Position numbers and translations under genes: made by a program. This document shows, piece after piece, positions 35,441 through 44,700 of a stretch of 64,000 nt of DNA (its first letter is position 1; each line of letters opens with the position of its first letter). This DNA comes from Bacteroidales bacterium. GTDB taxonomy: Bacteria; Bacteroidota; Bacteroidia; Bacteroidales; Bacteroidaceae. The notes under the pieces were generated by a model. That model searched no databases and was not told where the DNA came from. It was given only the letters and a program-made list of their open reading frames with translations. The stretch lies in assembly GCA_004557185.1 (NCBI GenBank), contig SFEP01000005.1, positions 1 to 64,000 of the forward strand, in the 5' to 3' direction.

Positions 35441-35495
35441 ACAGCACGCGCCCACAAGCCAAGCCACATAATGGCAACTTGTGGGCGCGTGCTGT
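35441..35495. terminator. Terminator hairpin after marC
   Basis: A perfect 18-bp stem (ACAGCACGCGCCCACAAG and its inverse at 35478-35495), 36 bp beyond the marC stop. Confidence 0.75.
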
Positions 35496-35530
35496 GTCCC
35501 TATATATAAAAGGTATGCGTGTGTAGGGGT

Positions 35531-36142
35531 TTACCCCAGGTTGGCCAGCAGGGCGCTGAGGTTGGCGGTGAACAGGCGCACTGAGATGGCGAGCAGAATG
35601 ATGCCGAAGAATTTGCGCAGCAGGTAGATGGCGGCCTTGCTGATGACGCGCTCCACGCGCTCCGTAGCCTTGAGAACCACGTAGACAAAGGCCATGTTCA
35701 GCAGCAAACCGATGAGAATGTTGACCTGCGCATACTCGGCACGGAGCGAGAGCAACGTGGTAAACGAGCCCGGACCAGCAATCAGTGGGAAAACCACAGG
35801 GATGAGCGTTGCCTCCTTGATGGGGCCGTTGTTCTTGAAAATCTCCACGTCGAGCAGCATTTCGAGCGACATGAGGAAGATGACCAGCGAACCTGCCACC
35901 GCAAAGCTCTCTACGTCCACGCTGAACAGGCGCAGCATGGCATCGCCGGCGAAGAAGAAGGCGATGAGCAACGTGGTGGAGATGAGCGTGGCCTGACAGG
36001 CATTCACGGCGCGGCCGCGGTTTTTCAAACTGAGAAAGATGGGCGTAGAGCCCAGCACATCGATCACGGCAAAAAGCACAATGAAGGCGCTGGCTATCTG
36101 CAGCGGGTCGATGCGTGAGAAAATGTAGTCAAATGAAAACAT
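35531..36142 (-). CDS. MarC-family integral membrane protein
   Basis: A 203-residue inner-membrane protein with six hydrophobic segments. DPLQIASAFIVLFAVIDVLGSTPIFLSL, LMSLEMLLDVEIF and PVVFPLIAGPGSFTTLLSL are MarC/UPF0056 signatures. The family function is unknown; the early link to multiple antibiotic resistance has been withdrawn. It lies downstream of gldH with the 84-bp array between, so it is probably a separate unit. Confidence 0.9.
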   Translation of the reverse strand: MFSFDYIFSRIDPLQIASAFIVLFAVIDVLGSTPIFLSLKNRGRAVNACQATLISTTLLIAFFFAGDAMLRLFSVDVESFAVAGSLVIFLMSLEMLLDVEIFKNNGPIKEATLIPVVFPLIAGPGSFTTLLSLRAEYAQVNILIGLLLNMAFVYVVLKATERVERVISKAAIYLLRKFFGIILLAISVRLFTANLSALLANLG

Positions 36143-36196
36143 AGTTGATGCAGAATAAGAGGGTAATATGTTCGCAATGGGATGAGCTGAGAGCGG

Positions 36197-36540
36197 GCCT
36201 TGCCGCCCCTCAGCCCTGTAGCATACCTTGCCGCGCCAGCCCCCGTCAGGGGCCTATGTGGCACAACCGCCTTGCGTGATGCCTTGCCGCCCCTCCGCCC
36301 AGTAGCATACCTTGCCACGCCAGCCTCCGCCAAGGGCTTTTGTGGCACAACCGCCTTGCGCGATGCCTTGCCGCCCCTCCGCCCAGTAGCATACCTTGCC
36401 ACGCCAGCCTCCGCCAGGGGCCTATGTGGCACAACCGCCTTGCGCGATGCCTTGCCGCCCCTCCGCCCAGTAGCATACCTTGCCACGCCAGCCTCCGCCA
36501 AGGGCCTATGTGGCACAACCGCCTTGCGTGGTGCCTTGCC
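36197..36540. repeat. 84-bp tandem repeat array
   Basis: Four units of exactly 84 bp start at 36197, 36281, 36365 and 36449, each beginning GCCTTGCCGCCCCTC. A fifth partial unit runs to about 36540. Because 84 is a multiple of three and no stops occur, several frames stay open and give 28-residue peptide repeats. I regard these as by-products. The array separates gldH from marC. Confidence 0.93.
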
Positions 36541-36580
36541 GTGCAGGCACCCTGCGGCTCGCGTCTCGCAGCCACGCTCG

Positions 36581-37138
36581 TCAGTCAGTCGGTGTTAGCA
36601 TGATGCCTACATCGGTGATGCCCGGCAGCATATCGCGCCGCATGAGGTGGAACATGCTGACGTCGGCCCTTGCGCCGCGGGGCAGCACGTGGCGATGCAG
36701 CGTAAATACGTATTGAAAGCGGCTGATGCCCTCTCCCACCACGTCGCCCTCGGCATCCGTCAACCGCAGTTGCACGGTGTCGGTATGCTCAAAGTGCCAC
36801 GCGGTGCTGTCGGCAGCCCGCACGGCATGCAGCCGCATGAGCAGTGCACTGTCGGCCATCTGGTCATACAGCGCGGGCACCGTCCACCGTTCACGCACCA
36901 CGAGCCACAGGCTACGGTAAGGAAACGGCTGAGCGGCCGACGTGCGCAAGCCCACTGCCACATTATAGGGCGCGGTGCGCGGCAAACTGTCGACCGTGAA
37001 GTGCAGCGTGTCACCCGTTTCCCAGCCATCGACAGGCGTAGGCACATAAGCATAGGCCACGGGCCGCGCCTTGTCGTGCAGGCAGGCGCCGCCAAGGGCC
37101 AAGAGCAGAGCCAAGAGGGCAAGAGGGTAAAAACGCAT
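36581..37138 (-). CDS. gldH: Gliding motility/type IX lipoprotein GldH
   Basis: A 185-residue lipoprotein. The ATG at 37138 gives MRFYPLALLALLLALGGAC, a signal peptide with lipobox (Cys19). The mature part (DGWETGDTLHFTVDSLP, YRSLWLVVRERW, FQYVFTLHRHVLPRG) matches GldH, required for gliding in Flavobacterium and kept in non-gliding Bacteroidales. The frame continues upstream through an 18-bp repeat array to 37288, but that extension would remove the signal peptide. Downstream of holB and ricT, as in other Bacteroidales. Confidence 0.85.
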   Translation of the reverse strand: MRFYPLALLALLLALGGACLHDKARPVAYAYVPTPVDGWETGDTLHFTVDSLPRTAPYNVAVGLRTSAAQPFPYRSLWLVVRERWTVPALYDQMADSALLMRLHAVRAADSTAWHFEHTDTVQLRLTDAEGDVVGEGISRFQYVFTLHRHVLPRGARADVSMFHLMRRDMLPGITDVGIMLTPTD

Positions 37139-37162
37139 GGGTGTGTTGAAAGGATACTTATC

Positions 37163-37216
37163 CACGAAAGACGGCTTACGCACGAAAGGGCGCTTACGCA
37201 CGAAAACGCTGATATT
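37163..37216. repeat. 18-bp tandem repeat upstream of gldH
   Basis: CACGAAAR starts at 37163, 37181 and 37199, exactly 18 bp apart. Weaker related 18-mers continue to about 37288. It lies in the ricT-gldH gap, in the likely gldH leader. Confidence 0.75.
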
Positions 37217-37402
37217 CAAACAGGGCTTTTGCTCAAAAGTGAACTGACGATTGAAAAGGGCTTTTCCGCACTGGGGGCTTACGCACAACAGCCCACTTCA
37301 GCCAAAGGGCCTTTTGCACACAAGGTCTTCATGCCGCGAGATGCTTCTACACCAACGAGGGCAACGGTGTATGACGGCAGTTCAGCCGCCACCCCTTCAC
37401 GC

Positions 37403-38665
37403 TTACTGTTGCTTCGGTCGGCGCGGCTGTCGCTGGCGCGGCTGTGGTGCGCCGCCGTTGTCGCCCCGCTCGCGTCGCTGACGGGTTTGCTGGCCCTCGC
37501 CGCGTCCACGGCCACGTCGCCGGCTGCCGCGCGCCTTGTCGAAGCGCGTCAGGTCGTCCTGTTCAGCCAGGTCCACGTGCGTCTTCGTTTCCGTCTGTTC
37601 CGTTTCGCTGAGAGCCTCGGGCTTCTCGCCGGCCCGGTTCATGGCAATGATTTCGCGTGCCCGCTGCGCTGTGATGGTCACGAGGTTGGCAGCCAGGCGT
37701 CTGTCGGTGCTGTACGTCACGAGTCCCGCCAGCGTGTCGGCCTTGAAGAAGTAGAAGGTGCCGTCCATCGTTTCCAGCGTCACGTTGCGTTCGGGCAGGG
37801 CGCGTGCAGCCTCCATGTAGGTGTCCACCTCGTAGTTCAGGCAGCATTTCAGTTTCGCGCACTGCCCCGCCAACTTCTGCGGGTTCGGCGTGATGTCCTG
37901 AAAGCGCGCTGCCCCTGTGCTCACGCTGTTGAAGTTCTTCATCCACGTGGCGCAGCACAGTTCGCGACCGCACGGACCGATGCCTCCTATGCGTCCAGCC
38001 TCCTGTCGTGCCCCTATCTGCTTCATTTCGATGCGCACATGAAAGGCATCGGCCAGCACCTTGATGAGTTTGCGAAAATCCACTCGCTGGTCGGCTATGT
38101 AGTAGAAAATGGCCTTGTTTCCGTCGCCCTGATATTCCACGTCGCCAATCTTCATGTCGAGTTGCAGTTCCTTGGCAATCTGTCGGGAGCGTATCATGGT
38201 TTCGTGCTCTCGCGCCTTGGCTTCGGCATACTTTTCCATGTCGTTAGGCCGTGCCTTGCGGTACACGCGTTTGATTTCGGTGCCCGGCCTGAGCGTAGCC
38301 TTCTGCATTTGCAGCAGCACCAGTCTTCCCGTCAGCGTCACCACGCCAATGTCGTGTCCGGGGTGCGCCTCTACGGCCACCACGTCGCCCTTTTGCAGGT
38401 CCAAGTGGTTGTCGTTGCGGTAAAAGTCCTTGCGTGTGTTCTTGAATTGCACCTCCACAAAGTCGGTGGCTTCCAGGTTACCCGGCACGCCGTTCAGGTA
38501 GTCGTAGGTGTTGAGTTGCCGGTCGCTCCTGCCGCAGCCTTTGGCACAGAATCCTTGCAGGGCGCGGTCGCCCCATGCGCAGGCATCGCATGCCCCTTCG
38601 TGGCAGCATGCGCCACCTTCCTGGCAGCATGAGGGCGTTATGTGTGGGTTCGCTTGTTCGTTCAT
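37403..38665 (-). CDS. ricT: RicT/PSP1-domain protein
   Basis: A 420-residue cytosolic protein with the PSP1 domain (about residues 65-300: FVEVQFKNTRKDFY, GDVVAVEAHPGHDIG, VDFRKLIKVLADAFHVRIEMKQIG). The cysteine cluster GPCGRELCCATW and CAKLKCCLNYE matches RicT, which in Bacillus joins RicA/RicF in an Fe-S complex affecting RNase Y. The N-terminus is extra Cys-rich (CCQEGGACCHEGACDAC), and the C-terminal about 50 residues are an Arg-rich disordered tail. It lies 34 bp after holB and before gldH, the usual Bacteroidales order. Confidence 0.9.
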   Translation of the reverse strand: MNEQANPHITPSCCQEGGACCHEGACDACAWGDRALQGFCAKGCGRSDRQLNTYDYLNGVPGNLEATDFVEVQFKNTRKDFYRNDNHLDLQKGDVVAVEAHPGHDIGVVTLTGRLVLLQMQKATLRPGTEIKRVYRKARPNDMEKYAEAKAREHETMIRSRQIAKELQLDMKIGDVEYQGDGNKAIFYYIADQRVDFRKLIKVLADAFHVRIEMKQIGARQEAGRIGGIGPCGRELCCATWMKNFNSVSTGAARFQDITPNPQKLAGQCAKLKCCLNYEVDTYMEAARALPERNVTLETMDGTFYFFKADTLAGLVTYSTDRRLAANLVTITAQRAREIIAMNRAGEKPEALSETEQTETKTHVDLAEQDDLTRFDKARGSRRRGRGRGEGQQTRQRRERGDNGGAPQPRQRQPRRPKQQ

Positions 38666-38699
38666 GGCATATAATATATAAGGAGGGAGGGGAGTGCCT

Positions 38700-39833
38700 T
38701 CACTTCAGCAGCAAGGCAGTAAGTTGCAGGGCGAGGTCGAAGAAGACCATGCGTGCATTCACATTCTGCTCAATGTCGCGGCGCGCGTCGGCCAGCAGCT
38801 GGGTGATGTCTATCACGTTGCGCTCGTTGATAAAGCGGGCAAAGCGCGTGGCAAACTGCGTTTCAGCAGCGTTCATATAGGTGAGTTGCGGCAGGCGGAA
38901 GTTATACATGAAATTCTCGCGCACCAGGTGCTGGCAGTAGTCCAGAAAGGCCTTTTGCGCCTCGCGTCCCTGCTGCGCCATCTGTTCGGCCCATTCGTGC
39001 ATGTCCTTCACGCGGCGTTGGTAGCACATGCGCATGAGCAGAATGAAGAGGTCGAGCGCCTGTGCTGTGGCCACGTCGACGGTGATGCCCGCCATGGCCC
39101 TCATGAAATTGCCGCCGGCAGCATGTGCCACCACGCGTGCCTGCTCCTCGTCGATGTGTGCCTGCTGCACCAGCGCCTGCGTTATGTCGTACTCCGTGAG
39201 GGGCGGGCAGTGCACCCGCTGTGTGCGCGACACGATGGTTTCGAGCAAGCGGCCCGCGTCCTCAGTCACCATGAGGAACACGGTGCGCTGCGGCGGTTCT
39301 TCCAGCAGTTTCAGCAGTTTGTTGGCCGTAGCCGTGTGCATGAGTTCGGGCAGCCACACCAGCACCACGCGATAACCGCCTTGGTTACTCATGATGGCGA
39401 GCGAGGCCATCAGCCCTTCGGCCTCGGCCACGCTTATCTGGCTCTGCTGGTTGCCAGCCCCCATGCGCTGCACCCAGGTTTGGTGGGTGAAATAGGGCGT
39501 TTCGGCCAGTTGCTCGCGCCATTGGGGTAAATACTGATCGCTCACCACGGTCGTCGACGACGACGCCGTCCCCTTCACCACGGGAAACACGAAGTGCAGG
39601 TCGGGGTGCGCCTGGTGCTGCACCATGCGGCAGGCGGGGCAGGTGCCGCAGGCATCGCCCTCGGCGGTGGGCTGCTTGCACAGCAGGCGTTGCGCAAAGG
39701 CCAGGGCCAACGGCAGTTTGCCGCACCCCTCGGGCCCTGTAAAGAGCAGAGCGTGCGGCACGCGGTCGGAGGCAGCCAGCTGCTTGAGCCGTTCTTTCAC
39801 GGCTTGCTGGCCTATTACTTGGGCAAACGTCAT
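38700..39833 (-). CDS. holB: DNA polymerase III subunit delta' homologue
   Basis: A 377-residue clamp-loader subunit. The ATG at 39833 gives MTFAQVIGQQAVKERLKQL. The P-loop region is GPEGCGK (33-39), followed by the zinc module Cys52, 62, 65 and 68 (CGTCPAC). KLLKLLEEPP and the SRTQRV sensor-like segment follow. The downstream helical domain is longer than in E. coli, as usual in Bacteroidetes. A -7 box lies at 39990. Confidence 0.9.
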   Translation of the reverse strand: MTFAQVIGQQAVKERLKQLAASDRVPHALLFTGPEGCGKLPLALAFAQRLLCKQPTAEGDACGTCPACRMVQHQAHPDLHFVFPVVKGTASSSTTVVSDQYLPQWREQLAETPYFTHQTWVQRMGAGNQQSQISVAEAEGLMASLAIMSNQGGYRVVLVWLPELMHTATANKLLKLLEEPPQRTVFLMVTEDAGRLLETIVSRTQRVHCPPLTEYDITQALVQQAHIDEEQARVVAHAAGGNFMRAMAGITVDVATAQALDLFILLMRMCYQRRVKDMHEWAEQMAQQGREAQKAFLDYCQHLVRENFMYNFRLPQLTYMNAAETQFATRFARFINERNVIDITQLLADARRDIEQNVNARMVFFDLALQLTALLLK

Positions 39834-39989
39834 AAGTGTGTGTGGCCCTCTTCTGAGGTGGTGTTGGGCCGGCAGTGCCGCGTGCAGCCCGCACGCGGTG
39901 CGTGGCGTGGCGGTGCACGGTGCCTGCTGGCAGTGAAATGGGTGGCAGCATGCCGGCATGCTTCACGCCATGCCCATGCTGCGTAGGGG

Positions 39990-39997
39990 CAAAGTTA
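39990..39997 (-). promoter_or_regulatory. -7 box for holB-ricT-gldH
   Basis: TAACTTTG on the minus strand, about 157 nt before the holB ATG. The -33 element is not clear. Confidence 0.45.
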
Positions 39998-40258
39998 CGC
40001 AATATTTTTGATGTATCTGCGCTGCTACCAGCGCAGATGGCATGAAAGCCGCGGGTGCCGGCGCACTTTTCGGGAACAGAGGCACAGCCCTCGGTTACAA
40101 ATCGGAAATCGGCCCTACCGAATGCCACCCGTCGGGCAGCTTTGCCACGCCTTCCTCGCTGCTTTTTCACGCCAAATGCCTACCTTTACAGCCCACACAC
40201 GGCGCAAGCCCCTGGCGCACGGCCACGGGCGGCACGCTCTCACATTACATTTATCGCC
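39998..40258. other. Divergent gap upstream of the aldose epimerase
   Basis: TACCTTTA at 40181-40188 could be a weak -7 box for the epimerase. Frames open here lack protein-like features. No repeat is seen. Confidence 0.4.
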
Positions 40259-41131
40259 ATGATCAGCATCAGCAACGATTTTCTCACCGCCACCTTCAGT
40301 CAGAAAGGGGCGGAATTGCAGAGCCTGCGGCGCACGGCCGACGGGCACGAATACCTTTGGCACGGCGACGCCGCCTTCTGGGGCGGCCACAGCCCCATCC
40401 TCTTTCCCGCCACGGGGCGGCCGTGGAACGAAACCGTCCGCTTGGCCGGCGAAGCCTGGCACATGCCCAAGCACGGACTGGTGCGGGCACGCCAGTGGCA
40501 GGTGGAGGCTGCGGGAGCCGATGAGGTGACCTTTGTGTGCACCTCTACGGTAGCCGACTTTGCCCTCTTCCCCTTCAGTTGGCAGCTGCGCGTCACCTAC
40601 CGCCTCGTGGACCGCACCCTGCAGGCACACATGGCGGTGACCAACACGGGGGGCACTACGCTGTGGTTCCAGGTCGGCGGCCATCCTGCCATAGCCACCG
40701 ACCCGTGGAACGAGGCCGACGGCTGCGGCGGCTACATCGGGCTGGAGGGCCAGGCGGCCTACTTCCGTTTGGTGGGCGAACAGGGTTGCTGGCTGCCCGA
40801 GGAACATGCCGTGCCCACCGACGCCGACGGACTGATGCCCATCACGCCGCACACCTTCGACGCCGACGCCCTCATCTTCCCCGAAGGGCAGGTGCAGGCC
40901 GTCACCGTCTACAACCGTGCACGCCGTGCCGTGGCCCGCGTAGCGAGCAGTGCTCCCGTGTGGCTGCTGTGGGCCCCAGCCGGCAAGTGTTGCCCCTTTG
41001 TGTGCGCCGAACCGTGGTACGGCCTCTGCGATGCCGTGGGCTTTGAGGGCGAACTGCCCCAGCGTCCCTACATACAGCACGCCGAGGCGGGCGAAACGTG
41101 GCACGGCGGCTACGAAATAGCATGTCTGTAA
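40259..41131 (+). CDS. Aldose 1-epimerase-like protein
   Basis: A 290-residue cytosolic protein of the galactose-mutarotase fold. The ATG at 40259 gives MISISNDFLTATFSQKGAELQSL. GHSPILFPATGR, KHGLVRARQWQV (conserved His in the HG motif), QVGGHPAIA (second His) and CAEPWYGLCDA fit the LacX/YeaD-like branch, which interconverts alpha and beta anomers. The sugar is not known. It is monocistronic. Confidence 0.85.
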   Translation: MISISNDFLTATFSQKGAELQSLRRTADGHEYLWHGDAAFWGGHSPILFPATGRPWNETVRLAGEAWHMPKHGLVRARQWQVEAAGADEVTFVCTSTVADFALFPFSWQLRVTYRLVDRTLQAHMAVTNTGGTTLWFQVGGHPAIATDPWNEADGCGGYIGLEGQAAYFRLVGEQGCWLPEEHAVPTDADGLMPITPHTFDADALIFPEGQVQAVTVYNRARRAVARVASSAPVWLLWAPAGKCCPFVCAEPWYGLCDAVGFEGELPQRPYIQHAEAGETWHGGYEIACL

Positions 41132-41175
41132 CGCACCACCGCGCAAGCTCGAACGGGAAGGGCGTGAAGAAAATC

Positions 41176-41373
41176 CATGCCGTGGAAGAAACTTCCCACG
41201 CCGTGGAAGAAAGTTAACCCGCCGTGGGAACTTTCTTCCACGGCTTCCTTTTTTTACGGGTCGGCGCCCCGCTTTTACGGCTCGCCGCCCCGCCGAAAAT
41301 AGATGCTACGTAAAAAAGTTTACGAACGACGTGATTTTTTTTACGTACTACGTGACATTTTTTACGTAGCAAC
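41176..41373. repeat. Composite intergenic element, locus III (A then B)
   Basis: Cassette A (41176-41247) has units at 41179, 41200 and 41221, with ends degenerated to CATGCC and GGCTTC. Cassette B (41302-41373) has units at 41305, 41326 and 41347 and begins GATGCTACG. The spacer (41248-41301) is longer than elsewhere and carries CCGCCCCGCC. Confidence 0.9.
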
Positions 41374-41447
41374 GGGGGTGCTTCTGGAGAAATAATTTCT
41401 CCCCATCCTCCTTTTCCGCAGGCTTCATCGGCTGTCCGCTGAAAACC

Positions 41448-41533
41448 AACCTTTTCGTTAAGCCAAATGAGCAACGCCAAAGCCGAGAGGATTTGAGCGA
41501 TGCCATGGCGAGAAAAGGTCGGATGAAATCCAA
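41448..41533. repeat. R element, copy 2
   Basis: 86 bp matching 27890-27975 with two differences by eye, including AGCCGAGAGGATTTGAGCG and GATGCCATGG. Here the second partial unit is absent. It lies 74 bp from composite element locus III. Confidence 0.88.
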
Positions 41534-41657
41534 GGGAATAAAAGTAAGAGAGGGGCTGACTTGGGAGGGATGAATTTCATGTACGCATGAAGGGGACAGC
41601 ATGTGAGTGTCACTTCTTTAGCTCGTAACGCGTGATGCGCGACACCCTCTTTCCAAG

Positions 41658-41700
41658 CACAACGCCCACGCTGCCATGGGGCTGCAGCGCGGGCGTTGTG
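41658..41700. terminator. Terminator hairpin after purL
   Basis: CACAACGCCC (41658-41667) pairs with 41691-41700, with an inner ACGCTGC/GCAGCGC stem. It is 31 bp beyond the purL stop. Confidence 0.7.
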
Positions 41701-41730
41701 GTGTGTATGCATCGGTGTGGCCGACGTGGC

Positions 41731-44700
41731 TTACTGCTTGTGGGCCTCAACCCAGCGGCGGGCATTGACGAAGGCTTCCATCCAGGGCGTGACGTCGTGC
41801 TTGCGGCCGGGATAGAGCGGATTCTGCCAGGGGAAGAAGGCACGCTCCAAGTGGGGCATCATGGCCAGATGGCGGCCGTCGGGGCTGGCTATGCCGGCCA
41901 CGGAGTAGTCGCTGCCGTTGGGGTTGCCGGGATAGGCGTCGTAGGAGTACTTGAGCACGATGTTGTAGTCGTCCTCGGGGCGCGGCAGACTGAATTTGCC
42001 TTCGCCGTGGGCCACCCAGATGCCGAGTTTGTCGCCTGAGAGCGAACCGAACATCACGCTTCGGTTGGTGGGCACCGTGACGCCGAGGAAGGCGCTCTCG
42101 AACTTGTGCGAATCGTTGTGCAGCATGCGGCCGCGGGGCTGCGTGCCGGGCTGTATGAGGTCGAGCTCCATCATGAGCTGACAGCCGTTGCACACGCCAA
42201 GACTCAGGGTGTCAGGACGGGCATAGAACCTGTCGAGGGCTTCCTTGGCCTTGGGGTTGTAGAGGAAGGCGCCTGCCCAGCCCTTGGCTGAGCCGAGCAC
42301 GTCGGAGTTGGAGAAGCCGCCGCAGAAGACGATCATGTTCACCTCGTCGAGGGTTTCGCGTCCGCTGATGAGGTCGGTCATCATCACGTCCTTCACATCG
42401 AAGCCTGCCAGATAGAGGGCGTAGGCCATTTCGCGCTCGCCGTTGGTGCCCTTCTCACGAATGATGGCAGCACGCACGCCGCTGGGGGTGCGGCGGTCGG
42501 GGTTGATGCCGAGCGACTCGAAGGTGCCCTTGAACTCGGGGTGTATGTGGAACTCGAGGGGCTGCTCCTTGTAGTTTTCGAAGCGCTGGCGGGCACAGCC
42601 GTTCATGCTCTGACGGGTGTCGAGCAGGTAGGATGTTTCGTACCACACGTCGCGCAGATAGTCGATGCCGAACTGGTAGGTGGCCTCGTGCCAGTTCACC
42701 AGGATGTGGCGCTCGGCCGTGGGGCGGCCCAGGCAAGTGCAGCGCACGCCGGCCTCGCTGAGCACACGGCGGAAGGCTGACTCGTGCTTGTCGTCGACCT
42801 GCACCACCACGCCGGGGTTCTCGGCGAAGAGGAGCTTCACGAGGTCGTCGGCACCGCAGGCGTCGAGCTGCAGCTCCATGCCGCCGTCCACATTGGCGAA
42901 GCACATTTCAAGCAAACAGGTGATGAGACCGCCTGCCGACACGTCGTGGCCGGCCAGCAGCAGGCCCTCGTTGACGAGCGACTGCACGGCGTTGAAGGCC
43001 TGGCGGAAGTAGGCGGCATCGCGCACGGTGGGCACGTCGCTGCCCACGTGGCCCAGGCTCTGGGCAAAGGCCGAACCGCCAAGGCGCAGGGCGTCGGAGG
43101 AGAAGTCGATGTGGTAGAAGGCGGAGCGGGCCTTGAGGTGCATCACGGGGCGCACCACGCGGCGCACGTCGCTCACCTCGCCGCCGGCGCTGACGATGAC
43201 GGTGCCCGGCGAAATGATTTTCTGCCCGTTGGGATATTGCTGCGAAAGGGAGAGCGAGTCCTTGCCCGTGGGCACGTTGACCTTGATGGCACGGCAGAAG
43301 TCGCTCAGGGCCTGCACGCCGCGGTAGAGGCGGGCGTCTTCACCCTTTTGCGAACGGCAGGGCCACATCCAGTTGGCTGAGAGCGACACGCTGTCAAGGC
43401 CCTCGGCCAGGGGTGCCCACACGAGGTTGGTGAGCGACTCGGCCACCGAGAGCACGGAGCCTGCGGCGGGGTCGGCCAGGCCGGCCTGCGGGGCGTGGCC
43501 TATGGCGGTGGCTATGCCGGAGCGGCCGCGGTAGTCGAGGGCCACCACGCCACAGTCGGCCAAGGGGAGCTGAAGCTCGCCCTGACACTGCTGGTTGGCC
43601 ACTTTACCCGTGACGGAGCGGTCGACCTTGTTGGTGAGCCAGTCTTTGCAAGCCACGGCTTCGAGCTGCAGCACGCGGCTGATGTAGTCGTCGAGCTGAC
43701 GGAGGTCGTAGCTTACGTTGCTGTAGGTGCGCTCCACGGTTTCGTCGGTCATCACCGTTTTGGGTGAGTGGCCGAACATCTGCGCCACGTCGAGGTCGAA
43801 GGGGCGCTTGCCGTCGGCCTGCTCGAAGGAGAAGTGGGCATCGCCCGTGGTTTCGCCCACCACGTAGAGCGGGGCACGCTCTCGCTCGGCAATGCGGCGC
43901 ACGTGGTCGAGGTGTTCCTCCTGTATGAGCAAGCCCATGCGCTCCTGGCTCTCGTTGGCTATGATTTCCTTGGCGCTAAGGGTGGGGTCGCCCACGGGGA
44001 GCGACTGCATATCTATTTTACCACCACACTCCTCTACAAGTTCGGAGAGGCAGTTGACGTGGCCTGCCGAACCGTGGTCGTGGATGGAGACGACGGGGTT
44101 GACGTCCTCCTCGCAGAGGGCGCGGATGAGGTTGTTGGCACGCTTCTGCATTTCGGGGTTGGCACGCTGCACGGCGTTGAGCTCGATGCCCGAGGAGTAG
44201 CGCCCCGTGTCGACCGAGCTGACGGAGCCGCCGCCCAGACCGATGCGATAGTTGTCGCCACCGACGACCACGACCTTGTTGCCCTTGACGGGTGTGCCCT
44301 TGAGGCAGTCGCGGCGCGTGCCGTAGCCCACACCGCCGGCCAGCATGATGACCTTGTCGTAGCCATACTGCTCGCCGTTTTCCTGATGCTCGAAGGTGAG
44401 CACCGAACCGGCCACGAGGGGTTGGCCGAACTTGTTGCCGAAGTCGGAAGCGCCGTTCGAGGCTTTGATGAGTATCTGCTCGGGCGTTTGGTAGAGCCAC
44501 TGGCGCACGGGGAGAATGTCCTCCCACTCACGGCCTCCGTCGAGGCGCGGATAGGCTGTCATGTAGACCGCCGTGCCGGCAATGGGCCACGAACCGACGC
44601 CGCCGCCCATACGGTCGCGTATTTCGCCGCCAGTTCCTGTGGAGGCACCGTTGAAGGGCTCGACGGTGGTGGGAAAGTTGTGCGTTTCGGCCTTGATGGA

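Noticed and set aside
35087..35467. Minus-strand protein of 21-residue repeats (FAWHQLPFMLC-like)
   Set aside because: It is a by-product of the 63-bp array. It ends inside non-repeat DNA and has no promoter or family resemblance.
36200..36598. Repeat protein with 28-residue units
   Set aside because: Open frames on both strands follow from an 84-bp unit without stops. There is no promoter, signal peptide or codon bias supporting translation.
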